A stretch of 9,676 bases of DNA from an uncultured Bacteroides sp. (GTDB lineage: Bacteria; Bacteroidota; Bacteroidia; Bacteroidales; Bacteroidaceae): assembly GCA_900542985.1 (NCBI GenBank), contig UQPQ01000063.1, forward strand, positions 1 to 9,676, written 5' to 3'. The notes below the pieces were generated by a model that saw nothing but the letters and a program-made list of their open reading frames with translations, made no database searches and was not told where the DNA came from. The position numbers and the translations under genes were made by a program. Positions 1-6,901 of this stretch are shown piece after piece. Position 1 is the stretch's first letter. Every line of letters starts with the position of its first letter.

Positions 1-93
1 TATAAAAGTTCACTCACAGAAGCATTTTTTTATCATACATAAGTTACAATCATTTTCTTCTATCTCTTTATAGGCGGACTTTATAAGCACAAA

Positions 94-1227
94 TCATTCT
101 TTTTCCAGTTCTCTCTTCAAGTTTTCAGCATAAGTCTTATCAGCATCCAGCCCGAAAAATGAAAAAATCTCCCTTTTAATCTTTTTATTCTTCGGATCAC
201 TTAACGGACTAAAAGCATAGCATTCCGCATTCTCTTTCTCTTCTTTTTCTAAATCAGAAATATTGTCAATTCCCCAACCTATACCTATCTTACAATAGGG
301 ATTATCCCGGCCATCCTCTCCTAACAGGAACTTATTAAATAACCGGCTACTTGTTTCCTTGTAAATTAATCCATACTGTAAGAACACAGTCTTTCTATCC
401 ATCAGACTTCTCCCGTAAGTTATTACAGGTTCCCAGTCTTCAGAAGAAACCGGTTTATTCCCTATAATTTTATATTCCCCATAGTAAAAACGATTATCCA
501 TAATGGGCTGCACGTGAGAAACTGTACATGCTTCCAGCTCCTTTAAATCTGCATAAGGAATATCGGCCAACTTCCGATAAATCATGATGTACAATGGCTT
601 TCCCATTAATTCTTTCAACCCATAATTATTCTGACGAGCATACATTTCCGTTTTACGATAAGCATCTACATTCATCATAATACGCCCGAATCCCCATTTC
701 CTTCTCCCTACTTTAAAGGTGAAAAAATCTCCTTCCCGGTATTTCACATGCAGACGTTCAGCCTGTCTGAAACACTCTATATCTTTCAAGTCTTCTTCTG
801 TAGACTCTGTCATCCATTTATCAAGCCACTCGTGCAATGAGCAGAAATTAGCCCTGCGTTCCACATAATACTCTGTACGTGTGAAATTATTCCCTATCAT
901 TACACAACCTAGATCAAAATGGAAATAACATCCTTGTGGGCGAAAAGACAAGGCAGAGGCTGTCAATGGTTTCAGTTTTCCCCGCTTTGTCTTGGGTAAT
1001 AAAAGCGTACGATTTTGGGTAGTATATTCACACAATTCCGTCTCATAATAGTTTCCCATTTCATCACTCTGTATTTCCTTACGGATAATATCTCCGTCAA
1101 AATACAAATATTTTCCAGCAATACAGACTAAGTTCCATGTATCCTGTACAGGAAGTAATCCTAAGTATCTGCGCTGTTCGTTGGTCAGTTCAAAAGGAAT
1201 CCGGGTATTTGAAACAAGTTCTTTCAT
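94..1227 (-). CDS. Hypothetical protein with an Imm26-like segment
   Basis: This is a 377-residue, probably cytoplasmic protein with no signal peptide and no membrane segment. Residues about 160-192 (a VKYREGDFF segment, then KVGRRKWGFGRIM) resemble the start of the Imm26 (immunity 26/HocA-like) domain, whose members read roughly 'GD.F.ipl..g.ygfGrv'. In polymorphic toxin systems that family is predicted to neutralise a toxin, but it also occurs in genes with no toxin beside them, and no toxin is visible here. I do not recognise the first 150 residues; they are rich in aromatic and charged residues and begin with an FELTNEQRRYLGL segment. The C-terminus is a Lys/Glu-rich helix. The ATG at 1227 is supported by a promoter match (TTTC, 20 bases, TAAATTTG) at 1254-1285. 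The gene stands alone between the tRNA array and the window edge. The domain call rests on motif resemblance only; the function is unknown. Confidence 0.75.
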   Translation of the reverse strand: MKELVSNTRIPFELTNEQRRYLGLLPVQDTWNLVCIAGKYLYFDGDIIRKEIQSDEMGNYYETELCEYTTQNRTLLLPKTKRGKLKPLTASALSFRPQGCYFHFDLGCVMIGNNFTRTEYYVERRANFCSLHEWLDKWMTESTEEDLKDIECFRQAERLHVKYREGDFFTFKVGRRKWGFGRIMMNVDAYRKTEMYARQNNYGLKELMGKPLYIMIYRKLADIPYADLKELEACTVSHVQPIMDNRFYYGEYKIIGNKPVSSEDWEPVITYGRSLMDRKTVFLQYGLIYKETSSRLFNKFLLGEDGRDNPYCKIGIGWGIDNISDLEKEEKENAECYAFSPLSDPKNKKIKREIFSFFGLDADKTYAENLKRELEKE

Positions 1228-1253
1228 ACGCTTAAAAGATTAGTAAAGGATTC

Positions 1254-1285
1254 CAAATTTAAACAGAATTGAATAAAATAAGAAA
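1254..1285 (-). promoter_or_regulatory. Bacteroides-type promoter of the Imm26-like gene
   Basis: Read on the minus strand, TTTC (1285-1282), a 20-base spacer and TAAATTTG (1261-1254) match the Bacteroides -33/-7 consensus TTTG-N19-21-TAnnTTTG with one mismatch in the -33 box. Transcription would start near 1247, about 20 bases before the ATG at 1227. The -33 box overlaps the last bases of the tRNA terminator stem and its tail, so termination and initiation are packed together. Confidence 0.6.
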
Positions 1286-1314
1286 GGTTCTGCAATAACA
1301 AATTGCAGAACCTT
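1275..1314 (-). terminator. Intrinsic terminator of the tRNA array
   Basis: A perfect 13-base-pair inverted repeat (AAGGTTCTGCAAT at 1284-1296, its complement at 1302-1314) encloses a 5-base loop. On the minus strand the stem is followed by a T-rich run (TCTTATTTTATTC). It lies 25 bases past the 3' end of the last tRNA gene. This is the form and place expected of a rho-independent terminator for the Ser-Glu-Ser transcript. Confidence 0.85.
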
Positions 1315-1339
1315 GTAAAGTTTCGATTTTCCACTTCAG

Positions 1340-1426
1340 CGGAAGCTGGGGGATTCGAACCCCCGGTACGGTTACCCGTACGACAGTTTAGCAAACTGTT
1401 GGTTTCAGCCACTCACCCAAACTTCC
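1340..1426 (-). tRNA. tRNA-Ser(GCT), promoter-distal copy
   Basis: This 87-base gene folds as a class II tRNA with a long variable arm. On the minus strand the acceptor strand GGAAGTT pairs with AGCTTCC (one G-T pair). The anticodon stem ACAGT/ACTGT closes the loop TTGCTAA, giving anticodon GCT (reads AGC and AGU). The variable arm is a GTACGG/CCGTAC-type hairpin and the T arm has TTCGAAT in the loop. The discriminator base is G, as expected for serine. CCA is not encoded, so it must be added after transcription. The sequence is identical over its length to the copy at 1554-1640. Confidence 0.95.
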
Positions 1427-1430
1427 AAAG

Positions 1431-1503
1431 TAGCGCATACGGGAATCGAACCCGTGTTTCAGCCGTGAGAGGGCCGCGTCCTAGGCCACTAGACGAAAGC
1501 GCC
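1431..1503 (-). tRNA. tRNA-Glu(CTC)
   Basis: This is a 73-base class I tRNA. The 5' part (GGCGCTTTCGTCTAG) has the TTCGTCTAG block typical of glutamate tRNAs. The anticodon stem CGGCC/GGCTG closes the loop CTCTCAC, giving anticodon CTC for GAG codons. The T arm is ACGGG-TTCGATT-CCCGT and the discriminator is A. By my fold the acceptor stem has a G-U pair at 1-72 and a U-U mismatch at 6-67. CCA is not encoded. It lies between the two tRNA-Ser copies, 4 and 50 bases from them, and is probably cut from the same precursor. Confidence 0.92.
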
Positions 1504-1553
1504 ATTCGTCTGTCTAAACAAGTCGTTAGGCTCGTCAAGGCATTTCAGAAAAG

Positions 1554-1640
1554 CGGAAGCTGGGGGATTCGAACCCCCGGTACGGTTACCCGTACGACAG
1601 TTTAGCAAACTGTTGGTTTCAGCCACTCACCCAAACTTCC
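1554..1640 (-). tRNA. tRNA-Ser(GCT), promoter-proximal copy
   Basis: This is an exact duplicate of the gene at 1340-1426: class II fold, anticodon GCT, long variable arm, G discriminator and no encoded CCA. It is the first gene of the array after the promoter at 1682-1713. The flanking bases differ from those of the other copy beyond a few positions at the 3' end, so the shared unit is essentially the mature tRNA. Confidence 0.95.
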
Positions 1641-1681
1641 AATCTTTCTGTTTTAGTAGTGCATTGCTCTCAAATGCGGTG

Positions 1682-1713
1682 CAAATATAGAGGGACTTTT
1701 TGACTTGTGCAAA
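1682..1713 (-). promoter_or_regulatory. Promoter of the tRNA Ser-Glu-Ser array
   Basis: On the minus strand TTTG (1713-1710), then about 20 bases, then TATATTTGC (1689-1681) matches the Bacteroides consensus TTTG-N19-21-TAnnTTTG at every fixed position. The predicted start is about 35 bases before the first tRNA-Ser. It is the best promoter match in the window, which fits a highly expressed stable-RNA operon. The rest of 1641-1788 is AT-rich and holds no other feature I can support. Confidence 0.8.
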
Positions 1714-1788
1714 CTTTTGCAACACTTTTTTTATCGCCTTAAAATCCCTCTTAGAATAGTTGTCTGATTTTAAATCGATTAAGAAAAA

Positions 1789-2157
1789 TTATTTCATGAA
1801 AACAAAATAAACCGCCATAATCAAACAAACGAATGCTGCCAGATGATTCCAATGCAAAGCTTCTCCTTTAAAAAATACGGTAGTAAACACTGTAAAAATA
1901 ACCAGTGTAATGACTTCCTGAATTACTTTGAGCTGCATTAAAGAAAAAGGGCCACCGTTTCCTACAAACCCTATTCGATTGGCCGGTATCTGGCAAGCAT
2001 ACTCTGCCAAAGCAATACTCCAGGAAAATAAGATTACAGCATAAAGCGGCCAGTTTGAAATCACTTTCATTTCTTGCAGCTTTAAATGTCCATACCACGC
2101 AAATGTCATAAAGATATTCGATATGACAAGCAATAAGATTGTGTATAAAATTTTCAT
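1789..2157 (-). CDS. DUF486 family small membrane protein (DMT-like)
   Basis: This 122-residue protein is almost entirely hydrophobic and suggests four membrane helices: about 2-22 (after MKILYT), 36-56, 75-98 (LKVIQEVITLVIFTVFTT) and 104-120. The N-terminal helix with SNIFMTFAWYGHLK and the AEYACQIPANRIG segment are recognisable features of DUF486, a conserved family in the drug/metabolite transporter superfamily whose substrate is unknown. Its length is normal for the family. The ATG at 2157 lies 24 bases after the ttcA stop, so the two are probably co-transcribed. No strong terminator is visible before the tRNA promoter. The family call is fairly sure; any transport role is inference. Confidence 0.85.
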   Translation of the reverse strand: MKILYTILLLVISNIFMTFAWYGHLKLQEMKVISNWPLYAVILFSWSIALAEYACQIPANRIGFVGNGGPFSLMQLKVIQEVITLVIFTVFTTVFFKGEALHWNHLAAFVCLIMAVYFVFMK

Positions 2158-2181
2158 GTCAAATATAATATTATAATAAGA

Positions 2182-2925
2182 TTATTTTTCTTCCGGCAAT
2201 AAATCCGACTGTATATTACTCATACTTCCCCACAAACTGTAACGGGCTTCCGGATTCAGTTTCTCCAATGTGTGAAAAACTTCCTTGATGCTCGATCTAT
2301 TAGAGTCTTTTTCGTATGGACAATTCTTGATTTGTTTTTTATATCCTCTATATGCTGCCATCTGCAGCAGATCGGCTTCATGCACCAGGCACATCGGGCG
2401 GATAATGGTCATATCAAACTTCCGCATCACCAGTTTAGGAGGCATCGTACTGAATGCACCTTGAAAAGTCATATTCATCAATAGTGTTTCCAATATATCA
2501 TCCATATGATGTCCTAATGCTATTTTATTACACCCCTGCTCTTTTGCGACTGTAAACAAGGCTTTTCTTCTGTTCCATGAACAAAGGAAACAAGGAGACT
2601 TGCGCGTATCGGTAGAAGGATCGAAAGAAGTCTCATAACAGATGAAAGGTACTCCCAACGACTCTGCATAAGAACGTAAATAGTCCATATCCGATTCGTA
2701 AGATATATTTTTCATTACTACATGAGCCGCTACAACCGAGAATTTGGGCTTATAAATCCGGGAACGCAAGGCAAGTAACTCCAATAAGGCAAGCGAGTCT
2801 TTTCCTCCCGATAAACCAACCAGAATTTTATCTCCATCTTCTATCAATCCGTATTGAACGACTCCTTTATTGAAACATTTCTGAATGCGACGCATCAACT
2901 TTTCTTCCATGATTCTTTTTTCCAT
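2182..2925 (-). CDS. ttcA: tRNA 2-thiocytidine(32) synthetase TtcA family protein
   Basis: This 247-residue cytoplasmic enzyme belongs to the TtcA branch of PP-loop ATPases, which adenylate cytidine 32 in the anticodon loop and replace its oxygen with sulfur using an iron-sulfur cluster. The PP-loop SGGKDS lies at residues 39-44. The cluster cysteines are visible as PCFLC (C112, C115) and C202 in KNCPYE, matching the three-cysteine arrangement of TtcA. The LGHHMDDILETLLMN segment at 137-151 is the second conserved nucleotide-site motif. It lacks the longer C-terminus of proteobacterial TtcA. In-frame Met codons at residues 6 and 11 could also be starts. A TAnnTTTG box at 2947-2954 on the minus strand lies about 20 bases upstream. 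It probably forms an operon with the DUF486 gene. Which tRNA it acts on cannot be told from the sequence. Confidence 0.88.
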   Translation of the reverse strand: MEKRIMEEKLMRRIQKCFNKGVVQYGLIEDGDKILVGLSGGKDSLALLELLALRSRIYKPKFSVVAAHVVMKNISYESDMDYLRSYAESLGVPFICYETSFDPSTDTRKSPCFLCSWNRRKALFTVAKEQGCNKIALGHHMDDILETLLMNMTFQGAFSTMPPKLVMRKFDMTIIRPMCLVHEADLLQMAAYRGYKKQIKNCPYEKDSNRSSIKEVFHTLEKLNPEARYSLWGSMSNIQSDLLPEEK

Positions 2926-3007
2926 ATATCACATAAAAAATGGTTGCAAAAATACGAATTTTAGAAGAATATTTGTATTTTTGAATTTATTAAATAACAG
3001 CACGAAA
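2926..3007. promoter_or_regulatory. Divergent promoter region between ttcA and the TPR/PD40 operon
   Basis: Both directions carry -7-like boxes. Minus strand: TATTTTTGC (2954-2946), an exact TAnnTTTG match facing ttcA, with no clear -33 box. Plus strand: TTGC at 2944-2947, 20 bases, then AATATTTG at 2968-2975 (one mismatch); overlapping just downstream is TATTTTTG at 2976-2983, an exact -7 match without a good -33. The two promoters overlap and could compete. The TTGC of the plus-strand -33 lies within the minus-strand -7 box. Which plus-strand box is used cannot be decided by eye. Confidence 0.5.
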
Positions 3008-4420
3008 ATGATGAAAAAGAAATATATACTGACTTTCTTTATTTTAAGCTCAATAGGAAGCGCTTACTCTCAAACATTATCTCAAGCAAAAAGTTGGTTT
3101 CTCGAAGGAAAATTTGCTGAAGCCAAACCAGTATTCAAAAAACTTGTAAAACAGTCACCCTCGAATGCCAGCTATAGTTTTTGGTATGGAGCCTGCTGCT
3201 ACGAAACAGGAGAAAAAGCAGAAGCCCGACCTTATCTGGAAAAGAGTGCAGAAAGAAAAGTAATCAATGCATACCTTTATTTAGGAAAGCTATATTATGA
3301 TTTATATCGTTTTGATGATGCAATCGAGAACATAGAAAATCATATCTATTGGCTTGAACAGAAAAAAAGAGACACAACCGATGCGGAAAAAGAATTGGAA
3401 CGTTGCAGAAAAGCTGCACGCATGCTCCGAGGTACTGAAAATGTAGTAATAGTGGATAGTTTTGTAGTAGATAAACAAAATCTGCTTTCGGCCTACAGAC
3501 TAAGTAAAGAATCTGGAGAAATATCCATGAATGCAGATGGAAACGGTACTTGCTTTACAAATGAGATGGGAGACAAAAAAATTGTGACTCAAACGAATAA
3601 TGACGGAGAAACATATCTTGCTTCACAAATACAAATGATCAACCAATGGAGTGCCCCGGAACCTTTACAGTCTTTAAAAGAAAACAGCAGACAGTTGAAC
3701 TATCCGTTTATGGCTGCAGATGGCATTACACTATATTATGCCGCAGAAGGTGAAGAAAGCATGGGAGGATACGACATTTTTGTAACCCGTTACGATTCTG
3801 AAGACAATACTTATCTAAAAGCTGACAACATTGGAATGCCTTTCAACTCACCCTATAACGATTATATGTATGCATTGGATGATTTCAATGGCTTAGGATG
3901 GTTCGCTTCCGACAGATACCAGCCGGAAGGAAAAGTATGCGTGTATGTTTTTGTGCCTAATGCATCCAAAACTGTATATGATTATGAAACGACAGATCTT
4001 CCGAAAATAATAAATGCAGCTACCTTGAAAAGTATTAAAGATACATGGAACAATGAGGATAAACTAAGAACAGGACGACAAAGTTTAGCTAAGGTTTTAT
4101 ATGGTAGTAATCAATCCCAAAAAGAAGCCAACTTTACCTTCATTGTAAATGATAATACCATTTATCACAACCCATCTGATTTCGTATCCAAAGAAGCCGG
4201 CAAACAGTTCCGTTTCTTACAGCAAAAGCAGAAAGATTTGGAGGCATTGGAAGCAAGCCTGCTTGAATTAAGAAAAGAATATCATGAAAGCAATGAAAGC
4301 AAGAAAATTAATCTTGCTCCACAGATATTAGATCAAGAAAAACGAATAGAAGAATTGCGTAAAGAAGTAAAAAGTCTTTCTGTTTCTATTCGAAATCTAG
4401 AATTAAAGAGTAAAAATTAA
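3008..4420 (+). CDS. Exported TPR/PD40 repeat protein with C-terminal coiled coil
   Basis: Starting at the ATG at 3008 gives 470 residues beginning MMKKKYILTFFILSSIGSAYSQ, a signal peptide with likely cleavage after S21 and a mature N-terminal Gln, a common Bacteroidetes pattern. An upstream in-frame ATG at 2885 would place 41 residues before the signal and overlap ttcA, so I reject it. Residues about 24-120 form two or three TPR-like helical repeats (AKSWFLEGKFAEAKPVFKKL and following). Residues about 170-360 are a PD40/beta-propeller region; YPFMAADGITLYYAAEG at 232-248 with GGYDIFV at 253-259 is the classic PD40 blade signature. Residues about 400-468 are a Lys/Glu-rich coiled coil. No OmpA domain or lipobox is seen, so it is probably periplasmic. 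It is the first gene of the operon, 11 bases before the NfeD-like gene. Related proteins act in envelope assembly or secretion; its exact role is unknown. Confidence 0.85.
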   Translation: MMKKKYILTFFILSSIGSAYSQTLSQAKSWFLEGKFAEAKPVFKKLVKQSPSNASYSFWYGACCYETGEKAEARPYLEKSAERKVINAYLYLGKLYYDLYRFDDAIENIENHIYWLEQKKRDTTDAEKELERCRKAARMLRGTENVVIVDSFVVDKQNLLSAYRLSKESGEISMNADGNGTCFTNEMGDKKIVTQTNNDGETYLASQIQMINQWSAPEPLQSLKENSRQLNYPFMAADGITLYYAAEGEESMGGYDIFVTRYDSEDNTYLKADNIGMPFNSPYNDYMYALDDFNGLGWFASDRYQPEGKVCVYVFVPNASKTVYDYETTDLPKIINAATLKSIKDTWNNEDKLRTGRQSLAKVLYGSNQSQKEANFTFIVNDNTIYHNPSDFVSKEAGKQFRFLQQKQKDLEALEASLLELRKEYHESNESKKINLAPQILDQEKRIEELRKEVKSLSVSIRNLELKSKN

Positions 4421-4431
4421 CAACAATAATT

Positions 4432-4899
4432 ATGGAAGTATTAATTATTAGCATGCTTATCATAGCCGGACTGATACTTTTCATTATCGAAGTATTCCTG
4501 ATTCCGGGTATCAGTGTCGCTGGAATTGCTTCAGCGTGCAGTTTATTGTATGCCATTTATTATGCTTTCGACAGTTTAGGAACACAAGCTGGTATTATAA
4601 CTATAGGTATTACTATAATAGGAATAACCGGAATTACCATTTGGTTTATGAAGGGTAAGACGGTAGATAAACTTGCTTTGAAACAGACCTTGGACTATAA
4701 GCCTAACCCGTTAAAAGGAGTTAACATACATGTAGGAGATATCGGAACAACTATAACCAGACTGACCTTAATAGGAAATGCTGAAATTAACGGACATATT
4801 CTTGAAGTACAATCAGCAGACGGGTTTATTGATGAGAAAACTCCTATAAAAGTATGCCGGATTACTCCTAATACCATTTACGTACAATCTATTCAATAA
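4432..4899 (+). CDS. NfeD-like membrane protein (short form)
   Basis: This 155-residue protein has the NfeD architecture without the N-terminal ClpP-class protease of long NfeD proteins. Residues 1-27 and about 30-75 hold hydrophobic helices, including the VFLIPGISVAGIAS turn typical of NfeD. After a short basic linker, residues about 100-153 form the soluble OB-fold domain: VGDIGTTITRLTLIGNAEI, then GHILEVQSADGFIDEKTPIKV. Short NfeD proteins are commonly encoded next to flotillin-like proteins and are thought to act with them in membrane microdomains. Here the gene ends 24 bases before floA, which is exactly that arrangement. The start at 4432 lies 11 bases after the previous stop. Family assignment is firm; the molecular function is inference. 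Confidence 0.9.
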   Translation: MEVLIISMLIIAGLILFIIEVFLIPGISVAGIASACSLLYAIYYAFDSLGTQAGIITIGITIIGITGITIWFMKGKTVDKLALKQTLDYKPNPLKGVNIHVGDIGTTITRLTLIGNAEINGHILEVQSADGFIDEKTPIKVCRITPNTIYVQSIQ

Positions 4900-4923
4900 T
4901 ATTTACTTAAATCCAGGTAAGCT

Positions 4924-5925
4924 ATGATTGACCCTAACTATCTTCCGTTTATTTTAGCCGGTGGTGGAGTTATTCTGTTGGCTATATTTTTCCATTACGT
5001 TCCCTTTTTCCTTTGGTTATCTGCCAAAGTTTCAGGAGTACGTATTTCACTGGTACAACTTTTTTTGATGCGCATCCGTAATGTACCACCTTACGTCATT
5101 GTACCTGCTATGATAGAAGCGCATAAAGCAGGACTCAGTAACATCACCCGTGATGAACTGGAAGCACATTATATGGCAGGAGGACATGTAGAAAAAGTTG
5201 TACATGCATTGGTGTCGGCATCAAAGGCTAACATCGACTTGTCTTTCCAAATGGCTACCGGAATCGATTTGGCAGGACGTGATGTGTTCGAAGCCGTACA
5301 GATGTCGGTCAACCCGAAAGTCATCGACACTCCTCCTGTAACCGCTGTAGCAAAAGATGGTATCCAGTTGATAGCTAAAGCTCGTGTGACTGTACGAGCC
5401 AACATACGCCAGTTGGTAGGCGGTGCCGGTGAAGATACTGTATTGGCACGTGTAGGTGAAGGTATCGTTTCCTCCATCGGTTCTTCCGAAAATCACAAGT
5501 CAGTACTCGAAAACCCAGACTCCATCTCTAAACTCGTCTTGCGTAAAGGACTGGATGCTGGTACTGCCTTTGAAATTCTTTCCATTGATATTGCCGATAT
5601 CGATATAGGCCGCAATATCGGAGCTTCTTTGCAGATAGACCAGGCTAACGCTGACAAGAACATCGCCCAGGCTAAAGCAGAGGAACGCCGTGCGATGGCC
5701 GTTGCTTTGGAGCAGGAAATGAAAGCCAAAGCAGAAGAAGCACGTGCTAACGTGATTCAAGCCGAAGCTGAAGTACCTAAAGCCATGGCCGAAGCTTTCC
5801 GAACTGGCAATCTTGGTATTATGGACTACTATCGAATGAAAAACATTCAAGCCGATACCGACATGCGAACCAGTATTGCTCGCCCCGATGTGCATCCAGC
5901 CGGACATGAACCTATCGGTAAATAA
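4924..5925 (+). CDS. floA: Flotillin-like protein FloA (UPF0365/YqfA family)
   Basis: This 333-residue membrane scaffold protein has the usual FloA length. Residues about 8-33 form a hydrophobic membrane-inserted segment. Residues about 35-240 form the PHB/SPFH-related region ([54 protein letters not shown], and [15 protein letters not shown]). Residues about 243-295 are the Ala/Glu-rich coiled coil ([20 protein letters not shown] and the [13 protein letters not shown] segment) that drives oligomerisation in flotillins. In Bacillus, FloA organises functional membrane microdomains; in Bacteroides the role is inferred. It follows the NfeD-like gene in the same operon, the conserved pairing for this family. 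No truncation or missing segment is seen. Confidence 0.95.
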   Translation: MIDPNYLPFILAGGGVILLAIFFHYVPFFLWLSAKVSGVRISLVQLFLMRIRNVPPYVIVPAMIEAHKAGLSNITRDELEAHYMAGGHVEKVVHALVSASKANIDLSFQMATGIDLAGRDVFEAVQMSVNPKVIDTPPVTAVAKDGIQLIAKARVTVRANIRQLVGGAGEDTVLARVGEGIVSSIGSSENHKSVLENPDSISKLVLRKGLDAGTAFEILSIDIADIDIGRNIGASLQIDQANADKNIAQAKAEERRAMAVALEQEMKAKAEEARANVIQAEAEVPKAMAEAFRTGNLGIMDYYRMKNIQADTDMRTSIARPDVHPAGHEPIGK

Positions 5926-5965
5926 AGAGACAGAAACTAGCATTTAACTTGCTAATTAAAAACGA

Positions 5966-6850
5966 ATGCGTATGAAAAAGTATTTTCCCCCTTCAGAACT
6001 GATCATCAATGAGGACGGTTCGGTATTCCACCTTCACGTAAAACCAGAACATTTGGCAGATAAAGTCATTTTGGTAGGCGACCCAGGACGTGTAGCGCTT
6101 GTAGCCTCTCATTTTGATACTAAAGAATGCGAAATAGAAAGCCGTGAATTCCGTACAGTAACCGGTACCTATCAAGGTAAACGCATCACGGTAACTTCTA
6201 CCGGTATCGGATGCGATAACGTGGACATCGTAATGAATGAACTCGATGCACTGGCCAATATTAATTTCCAAACTCGTGAAGAAAATGAGACTTTTCGCCA
6301 GTTGGAAGTTGTACGCATCGGCACCTGTGGAGGTCTACAACCCTATACACCAGTAGGAACCTATATATGTTCTGCTATTTCCGTGGGATTCGACGGGCTT
6401 CTGAATTTCTACGAAGGACGCAATGCTGTATGCGACTTGCCTATGGAACGTGCCCTACTCAACCATTTAGGATGGACAGGTAACCTTTGTGCACCGGCTC
6501 CTTATGTAATTCACGCCAACGAAGAACTAGTAGATCGAATCGCCGGCACAGACATGGTACGCGGCGTAACAGTAGCTTGTGGCGGTTTCTTTGGCCCACA
6601 GGGACGTCAGCTTCGTATTCCTTTGGCTGACCCACATCAGAATGAAAAAATTGAGAGTTTTGAGTATCAAGGACATCGCATCACCAACTTCGAAATGGAA
6701 AGTTCCGCATTGGCCGGACTGGCACGTTTGCAAGGCCATAAAGCTACTACCGTGTGCATGGTCATCGCGAACCGAGTAGCCAAAGAAGCCAATACTGGAT
6801 ACAAGAACAAAATTGACGATTTGATTAAAGTCGTACTTGAAAGAATCTAA
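5966..6850 (+). CDS. udp: Nucleoside phosphorylase, uridine phosphorylase type
   Basis: This 294-residue NP-I family enzyme would split uridine (or a related nucleoside) with phosphate into base and ribose-1-phosphate in the cytoplasm. The phosphate-site motif GDPGR is at 38-42. VRIGTCGG at 116-123 matches the family's second phosphate motif. GPQGR at 210-214 keeps the Q-x-R pair that binds uracil in Escherichia coli Udp, and NFEMES at 241-246 matches the ribose-binding EME motif. VIANR (266-270) is the usual helix start near the end. The protein is about 40 residues longer than E. coli Udp, partly from the N-terminal extension before VGDPGR. Start could be the ATG at 5966 or the Met at 5972. 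It is 40 bases after floA and is last in the operon, before the terminator at 6870. Uridine specificity is likely but not proven by sequence. Confidence 0.88.
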   Translation: MRMKKYFPPSELIINEDGSVFHLHVKPEHLADKVILVGDPGRVALVASHFDTKECEIESREFRTVTGTYQGKRITVTSTGIGCDNVDIVMNELDALANINFQTREENETFRQLEVVRIGTCGGLQPYTPVGTYICSAISVGFDGLLNFYEGRNAVCDLPMERALLNHLGWTGNLCAPAPYVIHANEELVDRIAGTDMVRGVTVACGGFFGPQGRQLRIPLADPHQNEKIESFEYQGHRITNFEMESSALAGLARLQGHKATTVCMVIANRVAKEANTGYKNKIDDLIKVVLERI

Positions 6851-6869
6851 CAAAATTATTATAAATCAA

Positions 6870-6901
6870 CAGGTTCTCCTCTTTGAGGGGAGCCTGTTTT
6901 T
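6870..6901 (+). terminator. Intrinsic terminator after the nucleoside phosphorylase gene
   Basis: A 12-base-pair stem (CAGGTTCTCCTC at 6870-6881, GAGGGGAGCCTG at 6885-6896, with two G-T pairs) encloses a 3-base loop and is followed at once by five T residues (6897-6901). It lies 19 bases after the udp stop and ends the operon that begins at 3008. msrC starts only 20 bases later. Confidence 0.88.

Larger units (their letters stand above)
1340..1640. repeat. 87-base direct repeat formed by two identical tRNA-Ser genes
   Basis: Positions 1340-1426 and 1554-1640 are identical and in the same orientation, 214 bases apart start to start, with tRNA-Glu(CTC) between them. Recombination between the copies would leave one tRNA-Ser and remove tRNA-Glu. 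The repeat is explained by gene duplication; no mobile element ends are visible. Confidence 0.9.

Noticed and set aside
1224..1412. 62-codon minus-strand reading frame
   Set aside because: It lies over the tRNA-Ser gene and its terminator, and is not a gene.
1303..1605. 100-codon plus-strand reading frame
   Set aside because: It runs antisense through the tRNA genes; the repeated GGFEPP-like and GNRTRV-like peptides are a known artefact of translating tRNA genes.
1739..1773. TTAAAATC/GATTTTAA inverted repeat downstream of the DUF486 gene
   Set aside because: The stem is only 8 AT-rich pairs with a 19-base loop and no T-run on the minus strand, so it is too weak to call a terminator.
2885..3007. 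N-terminal extension of the TPR/PD40 protein from an upstream ATG
   Set aside because: It would overlap ttcA, cover the promoter region and bury the signal peptide that begins at 3008.
5169..5943. Long minus-strand reading frames opposite floA
   Set aside because: They are shadows of the floA codon pattern; they show no domain, promoter or start context.
5939..5954. TAGCA/TGCTA hairpin between floA and udp
   Set aside because: A five-pair stem could occur by chance in AT-rich DNA, and gene spacing supports continued transcription.
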